From: Heyndrickxia sporothermodurans
Lineage (GTDB): Bacteria > Bacillota > Bacilli > Bacillales > Bacillaceae_C
Length of the DNA stretch: 64,000 bases
Direction of reading: 5' to 3'
NCBI GenBank assembly: GCA_016756695.1
Contig: CP066701.1
Span: forward strand, 186,001-250,000
The translations under genes were made by a program, and so were the position numbers. Shown here in pieces: positions 16,297 to 26,500 of the stretch. The notes under the pieces are model-generated. The model made no database searches. It had not been told where the DNA came from and saw only the letters and a program-made list of their open reading frames with translations. Numbering within the stretch: the stretch's first letter is position 1; each line of letters starts with the position of its first letter.

Positions 16297-16597
16297 AACT
16301 CTTCCTCCCTTTATCGTTCTGATTTTGCTACTTTTGCCCAATGCATAAGGATTACACAACGATTTTAGATAATTCTATGCTACTATAAATATCTTTCTTC
16401 TCAAATACAAAAGTCGTTAGCAGTATCTTTTATGAATATAATAAGAGCCTAATATGCAAGTAGTAGTGCATATTTTAGGCACTTTAATTTTATTCCTTAT
16501 TGTGTTAATTAGCTATAATATAAGTACATTTTCACAAAAATACCTTCAAAAATATCAATCCGAGTCTAGAAGAGACAATGTATGTTCTAACGATTCT

Positions 16598-16951
16598 TCA
16601 TTTTGTTGGATATTCACCTTTTTTTGGTTGCCTACAGGATTCCTTAAACCTAGGTAATACTGCTCCTAACTGTTGATAATTATTTCTTGCTTCAGTCAAT
16701 GTTAAGCCGTGATTTAGATCACTTGCCACGTCATTACTTTGAATAAACAAGTCTATCTCCCAAAAACATACCGGGCAAATATAGGCAATAACATTTCCAT
16801 TATTCGGAATTGTAATAAATCCACAGCAAGGGCATGATGAATCTCCAACTACATCAGATTCAATTTCAAGTTGGGCGTTAGTTGTTCCTTCATAGTTTAC
16901 TATTGGCACATATTTATTATATGTCCTATTTTTTTTATTTTTGATATACAT
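16598..16951 (-). CDS. CPCC-family cysteine-rich protein
   Basis: 117 residues. CPCCGF at about residue 40 and CPVCFWEIDLF about 20 residues later form the zinc-ribbon-like core of the cysteine-rich CPCC family. LTLTEARNNYQQLGA and a C-terminal KESCRQPKKGE follow the family pattern. Members are small cytosolic proteins often found near toxin or immunity genes; the role is unproven. A GGGG site precedes the ATG. The next minus-strand gene upstream also encodes a small cysteine-rich protein. Confidence 0.8.
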   Translation of the reverse strand: MYIKNKKNRTYNKYVPIVNYEGTTNAQLEIESDVVGDSSCPCCGFITIPNNGNVIAYICPVCFWEIDLFIQSNDVASDLNHGLTLTEARNNYQQLGAVLPRFKESCRQPKKGEYPTK

Positions 16952-17097
16952 ATCCCCTTTTTTTATCTAACTAATTCATTAAAAGCAATAATAAATCCTT
17001 CTTTTCTTTTTTTCTAACCCGCCCCTTTAGCTGAAGAAAAAAAGATGGAATCTCAGTGGAATCCCATTTTAAAATAAAGAACTCATTAGTTGAAAAA

Positions 17098-17442
17098 TCA
17101 AAAATCTAATCCAGCATACATTCTTGCTGATGAAGAAGGAGAAAAACTTACTTTGTATTTAGCACCAAGTTCCTTCTTAACTTGGTCAGTAAGGAGGTGA
17201 CCGAGTTTATTATGTTCATTTTCCAATTCAATACCATTTGAACGTAACGTATCTTTGCTCCAATCAATCCATTTACCGTACTGCATTGCCCACTTCATCA
17301 GTTCATCTTTTAAGTCCTCTGAAATAGGAACTTCTTCAATATCAAAGTTACAGCCACATTGATTACACCAAATAGGGTCCGTATCAACATCACCTTCTAC
17401 CTTTAAATCGAATGTTTCTTTATTCTCACAAAAACAACGCAT
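17098..17442 (-). CDS. Small zinc-ribbon-like hypothetical protein
   Basis: 114 residues. It starts MRCFCENKETF and has CNQCGCNF at about residue 26, so a CxC...CxxCxC zinc site is likely in the first third; the rest is helical and charged, ending ARMYAGLDF. GGGAGCG site ahead of the ATG. I do not recognise a named family. Together with the CPCC protein it could belong to an orphan immunity-type cluster, which is conjecture. Confidence 0.6.
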   Translation of the reverse strand: MRCFCENKETFDLKVEGDVDTDPIWCNQCGCNFDIEEVPISEDLKDELMKWAMQYGKWIDWSKDTLRSNGIELENEHNKLGHLLTDQVKKELGAKYKVSFSPSSSARMYAGLDF

Positions 17443-17562
17443 AAGACACGCTCCCTGTTGATACTAATGATTATTTTTTACATTTTTCTTCAATTATCCC
17501 GCCCCATTAGCTTAGTAACTTCTTGAACTAATCACTAAAATCTTTAAATAAAGTATCTATTT

Positions 17563-17670
17563 CTAGAACAACATAAAATCCCCATCGCTGATGAATTTTT
17601 CAATTTCTACTGTACCATCCTTCATAAATTCAACTTCCCAATGTTGACCTGGTACAACAATTTCAATCAT
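17563..17670 (-). CDS. Very short ORF, perhaps a fragment
   Basis: 35 codons: MIEIVVPGQHWEVEFMKDG, then TVEIEKFISDGDF. The composition is protein-like and the beginning reads like the start of a compact beta-rich protein. No good ribosome binding site is visible, and the end may be a truncation. The rest of 17443-17912 shows nothing else. Confidence 0.35.
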   Translation of the reverse strand: MIEIVVPGQHWEVEFMKDGTVEIEKFISDGDFMLF

Positions 17671-17912
17671 AATAGCTTCAATTAGCTATAACTGTTAGTT
17701 GAATATTCAGAAAATAATCAAATTCTTTTATTTTTGACTACTTGAATCCCAATTCTGAAATTCTTCTACAACAATTTTAAATAGATTTGGGCTTGTAATA
17801 AAATCCTCAAAATTAATTACCCTACATATGGCAAGTTTTATTACTTAGATACATTGTTGTCGTTAAATAATTGGTGGTTATACCGAGTTTAATAACTTAT
17901 GATAACTTTGAA

Positions 17913-18674
17913 CTATTTCCATGTTACTTTAAAGCTACCTTTTACATCGTCACCTGTTACGACTATTCTGTATACACCAGCAACTTGAACCTTTAATTTC
18001 ATCACTCCCTCACTAACTTCTGTCATTCCGACTAACTTATTTTTCTCATTTAGAACATGAAATCCATGTCCGCCCCCGTTAGTGCTATTAAATTCATGAT
18101 ACAATGTAATGGTTTGACCTGCCTTGGCTTGAACGGGAATTTCGTGTTTTCCATTGAAATAGTCAAAGGTCGCATTATATGTATGATCACTTTTAACCTC
18201 GACCCACTGTTCCTTTTCAGTAAAATCAACATTCATTAAAATGATCAGTGTTAATGGTATAACGAATGAAAACACATATTTAAAAGACTTGAAACGAGAA
18301 GATAAATAAGTACCAAAGTAAAAAATCAAAGAACATAACGCTCCGACCGTACCAGCAAACAACGTGTAAACATTTATTGCACTAATAATGAAAAAAGCAT
18401 AACCCGCAACAATATATAATATAATTTTTATTATATAACCTGTTTTCGGAATCCTAAATACGTACAAATCAATAAATAAAGAACATAAAATACCATATCC
18501 GAAAACTATTCCCCAAAGAAACCAATTAGCAATTCCTTCAACAAATTCATACATATCTATTCCTGATACAAGTAACACATAATTAGAAATCACAAACATC
18601 AAAAAACTTGCACCTGCAAATTTTGTTAACAAATAAGGAATACCTTCTATTAGTCTTTTTCTAAGAACAACCAC
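17913..18674 (-). CDS. Membrane protein with C-terminal extracytoplasmic beta domain
   Basis: 253 residues from a GTG with GAGGAGG 7 bases upstream. About five hydrophobic segments lie between residues 15 and 150 (for example FLMFVISNYVLLVSG and IIKIILYIVAGYAFFIISA). A soluble C-terminal ~100 residues follows, with strands and GGGHGFHVLNEKNKLVGMT, ending VYRIVVTGDDVKGSFKVTW, similar in style to small Ig-like or emp24-like sensor domains. I do not recognise the family. Monocistronic. Confidence 0.6.
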   Translation of the reverse strand: MVVLRKRLIEGIPYLLTKFAGASFLMFVISNYVLLVSGIDMYEFVEGIANWFLWGIVFGYGILCSLFIDLYVFRIPKTGYIIKIILYIVAGYAFFIISAINVYTLFAGTVGALCSLIFYFGTYLSSRFKSFKYVFSFVIPLTLIILMNVDFTEKEQWVEVKSDHTYNATFDYFNGKHEIPVQAKAGQTITLYHEFNSTNGGGHGFHVLNEKNKLVGMTEVSEGVMKLKVQVAGVYRIVVTGDDVKGSFKVTWK

Positions 18675-18808
18675 AAAAAATCCTCCTCAATAAATCAAGG
18701 GAAACTACACAATGTAGCTTAAACATGTTTGTTTAAGTACTTTGCTTCAAGGTTCACAATCTTACTTGCTTATTTAAATTTGTAAATATTAATGTAGAAA
18801 TGGAACAA

Positions 18809-18840
18809 AAGGAACCTCCAAGTTTATTGGAAGTTTCCTT
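18809..18840 (-). terminator. Terminator of the AraC-family gene
   Basis: AAGGAACCTCCAA / TTGGAAGTTTCCTT with a 5-nt loop and one bulge, followed on the minus strand by a T-rich stretch. Lies 30 bp past the stop of the regulator gene. Confidence 0.7.
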
Positions 18841-18871
18841 CTTTTGATTACCCTAGTTTATTAATATGTCT

Positions 18872-19717
18872 TTATTTCGGAATTATAGGAACCCAAAGTT
18901 CGTTTCTAGGTTTATGCTTTGGTGGATAATAACATTCGATACAAGGTATATCTGCAAGTTCATATCCAGAAGTTGGAACCCACTCTGTGTACAATCGCTT
19001 CCAAGCATTCACTATACCCGGAAAAACAACCCAGGTACTATGGGTAATAGAGAGCGTTTCCATATCACTTGGGACATCTCCATCATATCGGACACCCATA
19101 AAGTATGTAAATTCTTCATCCATTATGGCTGCCTCTTTTCCACAAACGCCTAAAAGACTTTCAAGTGTGCATTTTGGTTCTTCCCATGACATATCAATCA
19201 ATTGTTGCATAAATCCATCCTTTTTTGCACTACTCCAAAGCGTGGGAATTGTTTTAAAGGCTCTACTTGTTTTGACTACCTTACCTTTTCCAATAACTTT
19301 TAAATCAAAATCGAGATTCTCAATCCGATACTCCATTTCAGTATCCCCTTTTATTGAAATTTGGAAGGAAATCCTTGGAAAGGCTTTTAATTGTATCCCT
19401 TGATTACGAGCTTCTGAAGGTTTAATTCCATGTGTTTTCTGAAAAGCACGGGAAAAAGAGTCAGCAGACTCGTAGCCATATTTAATGGCTACGTCTATAA
19501 TTCGGATGTCACTTTTTTGAATATCAAATGCAGCAAGTGTTAAGCGTCTCCGTCTGATATATTCAGATAGAGATATTCCCGAGATAGATGAAAACATTCT
19601 TGGAAAGTGATATTCGGAACTATATGCTACCTGTGCAATTTTTTTGTAATCTATACCGTACTCTAGATTGTTTTCAATGTAATCCAATGCACTATTCATT
19701 CTATCTATCCAATCCAT
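18872..19717 (-). CDS. AraC-family regulator with GyrI-like effector domain
   Basis: 281 residues, start supported by GGAAGGAGAGG. The N-terminal ~105 residues hold the two AraC helix-turn-helix motifs (YKKIAQVAYSSEYHFPRMF and IDVAIKYGYESADSFSRAFQ, followed by GIKPSEAR). The rest (from about 125) is a GyrI/Rob-type ligand domain: EYRIENLDFDLKVIGKG, WVVFPGIVNAW and ELADIPCIECYYP. Such fusions sense amphipathic drugs and activate efflux or detoxification genes. No clear target lies next door. A palindrome at 19767-19795 is a candidate autoregulatory site. Confidence 0.9.
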   Translation of the reverse strand: MDWIDRMNSALDYIENNLEYGIDYKKIAQVAYSSEYHFPRMFSSISGISLSEYIRRRRLTLAAFDIQKSDIRIIDVAIKYGYESADSFSRAFQKTHGIKPSEARNQGIQLKAFPRISFQISIKGDTEMEYRIENLDFDLKVIGKGKVVKTSRAFKTIPTLWSSAKKDGFMQQLIDMSWEEPKCTLESLLGVCGKEAAIMDEEFTYFMGVRYDGDVPSDMETLSITHSTWVVFPGIVNAWKRLYTEWVPTSGYELADIPCIECYYPPKHKPRNELWVPIIPK

Positions 19718-19766
19718 TTTTCCTCTCCTTCCACTTATCTAATCTATAGAAAATGGTATTTATCGG

Positions 19767-19795
19767 TCCGACATTTCACGCACAAATATGTCGGA
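19767..19795. promoter_or_regulatory. Inverted repeat upstream of the AraC-family gene
   Basis: TCCGACAT (19767-19774) and ATGTCGGA (19788-19795), perfect 8-bp arms 13 bp apart, 50 bp upstream of the start codon. Could be an operator or an mRNA hairpin. From here to 20147 no convincing gene is visible. Confidence 0.45.
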
Positions 19796-20507
19796 TTGCT
19801 TTCCACTGACTTAATTCTATTACCTTCGGAAATTTCCTTATTATGCTAACCTGCCCTTTAGTCGACTTTAACTCTTGCCCCCGTTGAATAACTATCGCTT
19901 GATCGAGTACATCAACTAATTTAGAGGAATTTTTGATTTTTGGAGGTGAATAGATGTACTTCTTCATTTAAAGATCCCTTCATTAATTTCTTTGTTAGTA
20001 TTTTTAATTTAAGGTACGAAATTTTTAATAGAATAGTTTCATAAAAATTCAATTTGATTGATATCGTACTCCGCAATCTGGCATGATCATTAAAAAAACT
20101 AATGACGATTGTTCAACTACTGCTATTATTTGGAATGAATATGTTAATCACACAAAAAGAACCCAATTAGGTTCTATTAAATTGTTTAATTGCTCAATTT
20201 GCAAAATTTCCGATAGGCCGTTGTCATTCGTGTATTTAAATCCCTCAATTTTTCCTTCTTCCGTTTTAGAAAAAAGGACAATCCCTTCTACACTTGTAGT
20301 TTTTTCTTTATCTCCATCTTTCTGACAAGCTACCTTTGCTATAAAAGTATAAAGATAGGGATTTTTCTCGCTTTGTTTAATCGCGATATTTTTAAGACTT
20401 AACTTATAGCCATTATTGTAAGGTAAGAGTCAAATAGAATACACCTATTAACATATATAGTACCTGTGAGATAATCTCTTCAAATCAAAGTTTGAGGAGG
20501 TTTTTTT

Positions 20508-20831
20508 ATGTCCCAAAGAAATAATCCAGAATTGCGTAAGGAATGGGAGCGTAGGATCGCTCTTTTCAGAGCGAGTGGCCTCACCCAATCCAAATGGTGT
20601 GAAATCAATGAAATAAGTATTCATCAGTTAAAGTATTGGCTTTATAAAGCCGATAATTTCTATTCAACCCAAGATTCTAACAGCAAGTGGATTCCGGTTA
20701 CATTAGAAGAATCTGAGCAACAGAATGAAACATTACATATAAATGTTGGTTCAGCATCCATCGTGGTTAAACCTGGCTTTAATCCAACACTACTGGCGGA
20801 AGTAGTTAAGGCATTGAAATCAGTATGCTAA
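20508..20831 (+). CDS. tnpA: IS66 accessory protein TnpA (copy 3)
   Basis: 107 residues, intact, same protein as in copy 2. AGGAGG ribosome site. Confidence 0.92.
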   Translation: MSQRNNPELRKEWERRIALFRASGLTQSKWCEINEISIHQLKYWLYKADNFYSTQDSNSKWIPVTLEESEQQNETLHINVGSASIVVKPGFNPTLLAEVVKALKSVC

Positions 20832-21181
20832 AAGAAGTTACGGTTGATCGTGTCTACCTCGCACAAGGTGTCACAGATTTACGGAAATCTATCGATGGAT
20901 TGGCTGCTCTTGTAAAAGAAGAATTCGAGTTAGATCTTTTTTCTTCGAGTTTATTTGTTTTTTGTAACCGGCAGCGAGACAAGTTGAAAATTCTTCAATG
21001 GGATCATAACGGTTTTTGGCTTTATTATCGCCGGCTGGAGAGAGGAAATTTTCATTGGCCATCAGATAATAATTCGGGTCCTCTGAAAATAAGTCCACGC
21101 CAATTAAGGTGGTTATTAGATGGATTATCATTGGAACAAAAACAGGCACACCCTGTTGTAACAGCAAGAACAGTAATTTAA
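20825..21181 (+). CDS. tnpB: IS66 accessory protein TnpB (copy 3)
   Basis: 118 residues, intact. It has the unaltered GGCC at 21057-21060 (HWPSDN), where copy 1 reads GGTC (HWSSDN) and copies 2 and 4 read GGTA with a base missing. Overlaps tnpA by 7 bases. Confidence 0.93.
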   Translation: MLKEVTVDRVYLAQGVTDLRKSIDGLAALVKEEFELDLFSSSLFVFCNRQRDKLKILQWDHNGFWLYYRRLERGNFHWPSDNNSGPLKISPRQLRWLLDGLSLEQKQAHPVVTARTVI

Positions 21182-21515
21182 ATAATGAAAAATCAGGGAA
21201 TTTACCTATTTTATCGTATAATATATTTATGAAAAAGACAGCGAATTCAACTACCCCAACCCCTACAATTGAAGAACTCCTGCAACGCTTGGAAATGCTG
21301 GAGAAACAAAATGCGGAATTAGAGGCGAAGCTAAAAAAGCAGAGCGCGTTAGAGGCCAAATTAAAATGGACTGAAGAACAGCTTCGCCTTCTGCAGAAAA
21401 ATAGATTCGGCTTTTCCAGTGAAAAAACCAACCCCGATCAATTGGAACTTTTTAATGAAGTAGAAAAGTAAGCGTAAAATAATCCCCACCTGTCAACCAG
21501 ATGGGGATCGAGTTA

Positions 21516-23138
21516 TTATTTAGGTAAGTTTTTAAAATCTATGCAAACGATTGGAAGTGTTGTTGACCAAGGCAGTACTTTATCCAGGGCATTTTTATCT
21601 GTCAGATCAATGTTAGGTAACTTCTCAAATAAATAGCGAAGGTAATAATATGGGTTTAGGCCATTTTCCTTTGCTGTTTCCACAATGCTATAAATGATTG
21701 CGCTAGCCCTTGCACCTTTCGGTGTATTTGAAAAAAGGAAGTTTTTTCTCCCAATAACAAAGGGCTTTATTGAGCGCTCGCTTCTATTATTATCAATTTC
21801 TAATCGTCCATCCTCTAGGAATGCCACTAATTTCTTCCATTGATTGAGACAGTAGGTAATCGCCTGACCTAAAGCGCTTTTTGGTAACACTTTTTGCTTC
21901 TGTATTTTTAGCCATGACAAAAAAGCATCCAAGACTGGCTTGCTGCGTTCTAATCGTTTTTCGTATCGTTCCATAGAGGATAACTCCTTTAGGTCGCGCT
22001 CAATGCGATATAGTTGGTTACAGTATTGGAGACCTTCCATTGCTGCTACTCCTGATGTCAGACGCTTTGAAGAAGGCAATACTTTTAAAGCCTCATCAAA
22101 TTTACGTCGAGCATGAGCCATGCAACCGACCAGTTTTACATTAGGTACCTTATGGTACCCGGCGTATCCATCAACCTGTAAATATCCTTTAAACCCTGAC
22201 AGGAATTTCTCGGCATTTTTGCCTGACCTAGTTTCCTGATAATCGTAAAGGATGATTGAAGGTCCTTCTTTTCCAGTACGGTAGAGCCAGAGATATGATT
22301 TTGAGGTGGCTGGCCGACCGGGTTCGTGAAGTACCTGCAGGGTCGATTCGTCCGCATGTAAAATATCCTTTTCCAAAAGAAGTTGATGCATGCGATCATA
22401 AAGTGGGCTCAACCACCGGTTGGCCCCGTGAATCATCCAATTGGCAAGGGTTTGGCGTGATAACGGTACCCCCAATCTGGAAAATTGCTTTTCTTGCCGG
22501 TATAATGGCAGCCCATCCACATATTTTTGATTCATAATATGTGCCATTAAAGAAGGAGATGCTAAACTACCTGAATGAACCGGTTTAGGCATTGGTGCTG
22601 TTACAACCGGAGTTTCAATTTCTTCACGTTCACAATGGCGGCAAGAGTAAATGGACTGAACATGTTTAACAACTTTCAATTCCGCAGGAATGTATTTTAG
22701 TTCCTGGCGTACTTGCGTACTCATTTCATGCAGATTTCCACCGCAACACGAACAAACCTGCTCTTCAGGGGATAAACGATATTCAATCGTCTCCACAGGC
22801 AAGTTTTCTAACATCAGTTCACGTTGGCCGCGAACTTTGCGGCGCCGTTGATAAGTAATAGATTCCAAAGTAGGTTCCGGCAAATCTGGATTAGCTTCAT
22901 TTTCTACTTCATTAAAAAGTTCCAATTGATCGGGGTTGGTTTTTTCACTGGAAAAGCCGAATCTATTTTTCTGCAGAAGGCGAAGCTGTTCTTCAGTCCA
23001 TTTTAATTTTGCCTCTAACGCGCTCTGCTTTTTTAGCTTCGCCTCTAATTCCGCATTTTGTTTCTCCAGCATTTCCAAGCGTTGCAGGAGTTCTTCAATT
23101 GTAGGGGTTGGGGTAGTTGAATTCGCTGTCTTTTTCAT
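21516..23138 (-). CDS. tnpC: IS66 transposase TnpC, full length (copy 4)
   Basis: 540 residues from ATG 23138 ([12 protein letters not shown]); the frame is open further upstream into tnpB but that is not translated by homology. N-terminal coiled coil ([19 protein letters not shown]), zinc-binding CSCCGG (about 130) and CRHCERE, a helical region, then the DDE domain with [21 protein letters not shown] and [21 protein letters not shown] (catalytic Glu area). The C-terminal LPWS motif is usual for IS66. Moves the element by cut-and-paste or copy with 8-bp duplication. It may serve all copies in trans. Confidence 0.95.
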   Translation of the reverse strand: MKKTANSTTPTPTIEELLQRLEMLEKQNAELEAKLKKQSALEAKLKWTEEQLRLLQKNRFGFSSEKTNPDQLELFNEVENEANPDLPEPTLESITYQRRRKVRGQRELMLENLPVETIEYRLSPEEQVCSCCGGNLHEMSTQVRQELKYIPAELKVVKHVQSIYSCRHCEREEIETPVVTAPMPKPVHSGSLASPSLMAHIMNQKYVDGLPLYRQEKQFSRLGVPLSRQTLANWMIHGANRWLSPLYDRMHQLLLEKDILHADESTLQVLHEPGRPATSKSYLWLYRTGKEGPSIILYDYQETRSGKNAEKFLSGFKGYLQVDGYAGYHKVPNVKLVGCMAHARRKFDEALKVLPSSKRLTSGVAAMEGLQYCNQLYRIERDLKELSSMERYEKRLERSKPVLDAFLSWLKIQKQKVLPKSALGQAITYCLNQWKKLVAFLEDGRLEIDNNRSERSIKPFVIGRKNFLFSNTPKGARASAIIYSIVETAKENGLNPYYYLRYLFEKLPNIDLTDKNALDKVLPWSTTLPIVCIDFKNLPK

Positions 23139-23185
23139 AAATATATTATACGATAAAATAGGTAAATTCCCTGATTTTTCATTAT

Positions 23186-23539
23186 TTAAATTACTGTTCT
23201 TGCTGTTACAACAGGGTGTGCCTGTTTTTGTTCCAATGATAATCCATCTAATAACCACCTTAATTGGCGTGGACTTATTTTCAGAGGACCCGAATTATTA
23301 TCTGATACCAATGAAAATTTCCTCTCTCCAGCCGGCGATAATAAAGCCAAAAACCGTTATGATCCCATTGAAGAATTTTCAACTTGTCTCGCGCCGGTTA
23401 CAAAAAACAAATAAACTCGAAGAAAAAGATCTAACTCGAATTCTTCTTTTACAAGAGCGACCAATCCATCGATAGATTTCCGTAAATCTGTGACACCTTG
23501 TGCGAGGTAGACACGATCAACCGTAACTTCTTTTAGCAT
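23186..23539 (-). pseudogene. tnpB: IS66 TnpB, frameshifted (copy 4)
   Basis: The same alterations as copy 2: an A-run indel, GCAGC read as GCGC, GCAGC read as GCGAC and GGCC read as GGTA. If real, this element would depend on TnpB from copies 1 or 3. Confidence 0.85.
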
Positions 23540-23856
23540 ACTGATTTCAATGCCTTAACTACTTCCGCCAGTAGTGTTGGATTAAAGCCAGGTTTAACCA
23601 CGATGGATGCTGAACCAACATTTATATGTAATGTTTCATTCTGTTGCTCAGATTCTTCTAATGTAACCGGAATCCACTTGCTGTTAGAATCTTGGGTTGA
23701 ATAGAAATTATCGGCTTTATAAAGCCAATACTTTAACTGATGAATACTTATTTCATTGATTTCACACCATTTGGATTGGGTGAGGCCACTCGCTTTGAAA
23801 AGAGCGATCCTACGCTCCCATTCCTTACGCAATTCTGGATTATTTCTTTGGGACAT
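23533..23856 (-). CDS. tnpA: IS66 accessory protein TnpA (copy 4)
   Basis: 107 residues, intact; identical to the copy 1 protein (KASG variant). Confidence 0.92.
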   Translation of the reverse strand: MSQRNNPELRKEWERRIALFKASGLTQSKWCEINEISIHQLKYWLYKADNFYSTQDSNSKWIPVTLEESEQQNETLHINVGSASIVVKPGFNPTLLAEVVKALKSVC

Positions 23857-25610
23857 AAAAAAACCTCCTCAAACTTTGATTTGAAGAGATTATCTCACAG
23901 GTACTATATATGTTAATAGGTGTATTCTATTTGACTCTTACGTAGAAAATGAAGCTAATCCAGATTTGCCGGAACCTACTTTGGAATCTATTACTTATCA
24001 ACGGCGCCGCAAAGTTCGCGGCCAACGTGAACTGATGTTAGAAAACTTGCCTGTGGAGACGATTGAATATCGTTTATCCCCTGAAGAGCAGGTTTGTTCG
24101 TGTTGCGGTGGAAATCTGCATGAAATGAGTACGCAAGTACGCCAGGAACTAAAATACATTCCTGCGGAATTGAAAGTTGTTAAACATGTTCAGTCCATTT
24201 ACTCTTGCCGCCATTGTGAACGTGAAGAAATTGAAACTCCGGTTGTAACAGCACCAATGCCTAAACCGGTTCATTCAGGTAGTTTAGCATCTCCTTCTTT
24301 AATGGCACATATTATGAATCAAAAATATGTGGATGGGCTGCCATTATACCGGCAAGAAAAGCAATTTTCCAGATTGGGGGTACCGTTATCACGCCAAACC
24401 CTTGCCAATTGGATGATTCACGGGCCAACCGGTGGTTGAGCCCACTTTATGATCGCATGCATCAACTTCTTTTGGAAAAGGATATTTTACATGCGGACGA
24501 ATCGACCCTGCAGGTACTTCACGAACCCGGTACCAGCCACCTCAAAATCATATCTCTGGCTCTACCGTACTGGAAAAGAAGGACCTTCAATCATCCTTTA
24601 CGATTATCAGGAAACTAGGTCAGGCAAAAATGCCGAGAAATTCCTGTCAGGGTTTAAAGGATATTTACAGGTTGATGGATACGCCGGGTACCATAAGGTA
24701 CCTAATGTAAAACTGGTCGGTTGCATGGCTCATGCTCGACGTAAATTTGATGAGGCTTTAAAAGTATTGCCTTCTTCAAAGCGTCTGACATCAGGAGTAG
24801 CTTGACAATGGAAGGTCTCCAATACTGTAACCAACTATATCGCATTGAGCGCGACCTAAAGGAGTTATCCTCTATGGAACGATACGAAAAACGATTAGAA
24901 CGCAGCAAGCCAGTCTTGGATGCTTTTTTGTCATGGCTAAAAATACAGAAGCAAAAAGTGTTACCAAAAAGCGCTTTAGGTCAGGCGATTACCTACTGTC
25001 TCAATCAATGGAAGAAATTAGTGGCATTCCTAGAGGATGGACGATTAGAAATTGATAATAATAGAAGCGAGCGCTCAATAAAGCCCTTTGTTATTGGGAG
25101 AAAAAACTTCCTTTTTTCAAATACACCGAAAGGTGCAAGGGCTAGCGCAATCATTTATAGCATTGTGGAAACAGCAAAGGAAAATGGCCTAAACCCATAT
25201 TATTACCTTCGCTATTTATTTGAGAAGTTACCTAACATTGATCTGACAGATAAAAATGCCCTGGATAAAGTACTGCCTTGGTCAACAACACTTCCAATCG
25301 TTTGCATAGATTTTAAAAACTTACCTAAATAATAACTCGATCCCCATCTGGTTGACAGGTGGGGATTATTTTACGCTTACATTGTAAGCAAAAGTTGGGT
25401 ATTGAGTACCAAATGCAGCTATGAAGGAATCGAGCCCAGAATCTATAAAGTAAGATCCGTATACCTTTTCGTAATACTTATCCAACCCTTGGTTATCTTC
25501 TTTTTTATTGAGCGCTATAAACTCCTCACTAGGACCAGTGAACTGATGCTCATTAGCTTAACAACTTCAACGAGAAAAAATGTTGTGACCCCGAAAAGTT
25601 AGAGTTTATA

Positions 25611-26500
25611 TCAAGCAGCTAATTGGCTGGTATGAATGCGGTATTGAACCGGAGACATACCGGCCAATTTTTGTTTGATACGTTTGTTATTATAATAATC
25701 TATATATCTTTCAATCTTGCTCTTTAATTCTTCAAAAGAACACAATGCCTCTCCATGATACATCTCTTGTTTTAATAAACCAAAGAAGTTTTCCATTGGT
25801 GAATTATCTAAGCAGTTTCCTTTTCTAGACATACTTTGAAAAACTTTATTTTTCTTAAGTGTTTTCACCCATTTTCTATGTTGATAATGCCATCCTTGGT
25901 CAGAATGAATAGTTGTTCTGTATTTTGATTCTTTTACGATTTCTAATGCTTTTCCCAAGGGTTTCATCACAAGTTCTAAACTTGGATGCTTAGCTATTTC
26001 ATGTGAAAGTATTTCACCATTAAACATGTCCATGATTGGATTTAAATATAATTTTTCTCCATTAGTACATTTAAACTCAGTGATATCTGTAGTTAACTTT
26101 TGATGGGGCACATTAGAATAAAATCTACGATTAATAAGGTTCTTCGCAACTTTTCCAACAGTACCTTTGTAAGAACTATACTTGCGTGTTTTCTCCAGAA
26201 CTTTTTTCCTTTTAGTCCTAGTTTCTTCATGATACGTTGAATCCTCTTATGATTCACTTTATAGCCCCGATTTCCCAATTCAAGATGAATACGACGGTAA
26301 CCATAATTTCCGTCATTTTCTTCGAAAATGGATTGGATAAGATCTTCTAGTCCTTGATCCGGATTAACCTTTTTCATCATCTTTATATGATAGTGGTAGG
26401 AGGATTCAGGGATGCCGACTACATGTAATACATCCCTTAATTTAAATTCTTCTTTGAGTTCGAATGATAATCTTTGCCTGTGCTTTTCTAGATAGCCCAC
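25611..26500 (-). pseudogene. IS3-family transposase OrfB, frameshifted
   Basis: The rve integrase domain is split by a one-base indel in an A6 run (near 26207). The first part reads ESSYHYHIKMMKKVNPD and GNYGYRRIHLELGNRGYKVN; the second reads TDITEFKCTNGEKLYL, TTIHSDQGWHYQHRKW, MSRKGNCLDNSPMENFF and YNNKRIKQKLAGMSPVQYR. The D, D and E of the DDE triad (TDITE, SDQG, PMENFFG) are present. Correcting one base gives a full-length OrfB. Confidence 0.88.

Larger units (their letters stand above)
21468..23941 (-). mobile_element. IS66-family insertion sequence, copy 4, nested in copy 3
   Basis: 2474 bp, ends GTAAGCGTAAAATA and TTTGACTCTTAC, target duplication GTAGAAAA at 21460-21467 and 23942-23949, which lies within the tnpC of copy 3. 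Self-insertion shows the element was active after copy 3 had settled. The only copy with an uninterrupted tnpC. Confidence 0.96.
21229..25332 (+). pseudogene. tnpC: IS66 transposase TnpC split by IS66 copy 4 (copy 3)
   Basis: Starts at ATG 21229 ([18 protein letters not shown]) and is interrupted after codon 79 by copy 4 at 21467/21468; it resumes at 23950 as [13 protein letters not shown]. The distal part has further shifts near 24424 (a GGGGCC site read with one G fewer), 24530 (GGCC site) and 24803 (GCAGC site). The C-terminal DDE region to 25332 is otherwise complete. Confidence 0.88.
20423..25380 (+). mobile_element. IS66-family insertion sequence, copy 3, carrying copy 4
   Basis: Ends GTAAGAGTCAAATAG (left) and TTTTACGCTTAC (right); target duplication ATTGTAAG at 20415-20422 and 25381-25388. 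Inserted in the opposite orientation to copies 1, 2 and 4. Its own length is about 2476 bp once the nested copy (21468-23941) and that copy's 8-bp duplication are removed. Confidence 0.95.
20148..25557 (-). pseudogene. Unrecognised gene, split by IS66 copies 3/4 and 5'-truncated
   Basis: On the minus strand 25557-25381 reads GPSEEFIALNKKEDNQ, then LDSFIAAFGTQYPTFAYN. Across the IS the same frame continues in 20414-20148 as NGYKLSLKNIAIKQSEKNP, then LYTFIAKVACQKDGDKEKT, ending EPNWVLFV. Removing copies 3 and 4 and one ATTGTAAG duplication joins the two parts in one frame of about 135 codons. The 5' end meets stop codons near 25560 with no start, so the gene was already truncated. The tail looks like a secreted or lipoprotein-type beta domain; family unknown. 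Confidence 0.7.

Noticed and set aside
16454-16657. Plus-strand 67-codon frame
   Set aside because: Overlaps the CPCC gene antisense and has no ribosome binding site.
19776-19967. Minus-strand 63-codon frame
   Set aside because: No ribosome binding site and no recognisable sequence; it overlaps the palindrome upstream of the AraC-family gene.
20889-21431. Open frames antisense to IS66 tnpB/tnpC
   Set aside because: They recur in every IS66 copy only because the copies are identical; the sense genes are standard IS66 proteins.
23138-23258. Extended TnpC start
   Set aside because: The frame is open 40 codons upstream into tnpB, but homologous TnpC proteins start at MKKTANS and copies 1-3 support this start.
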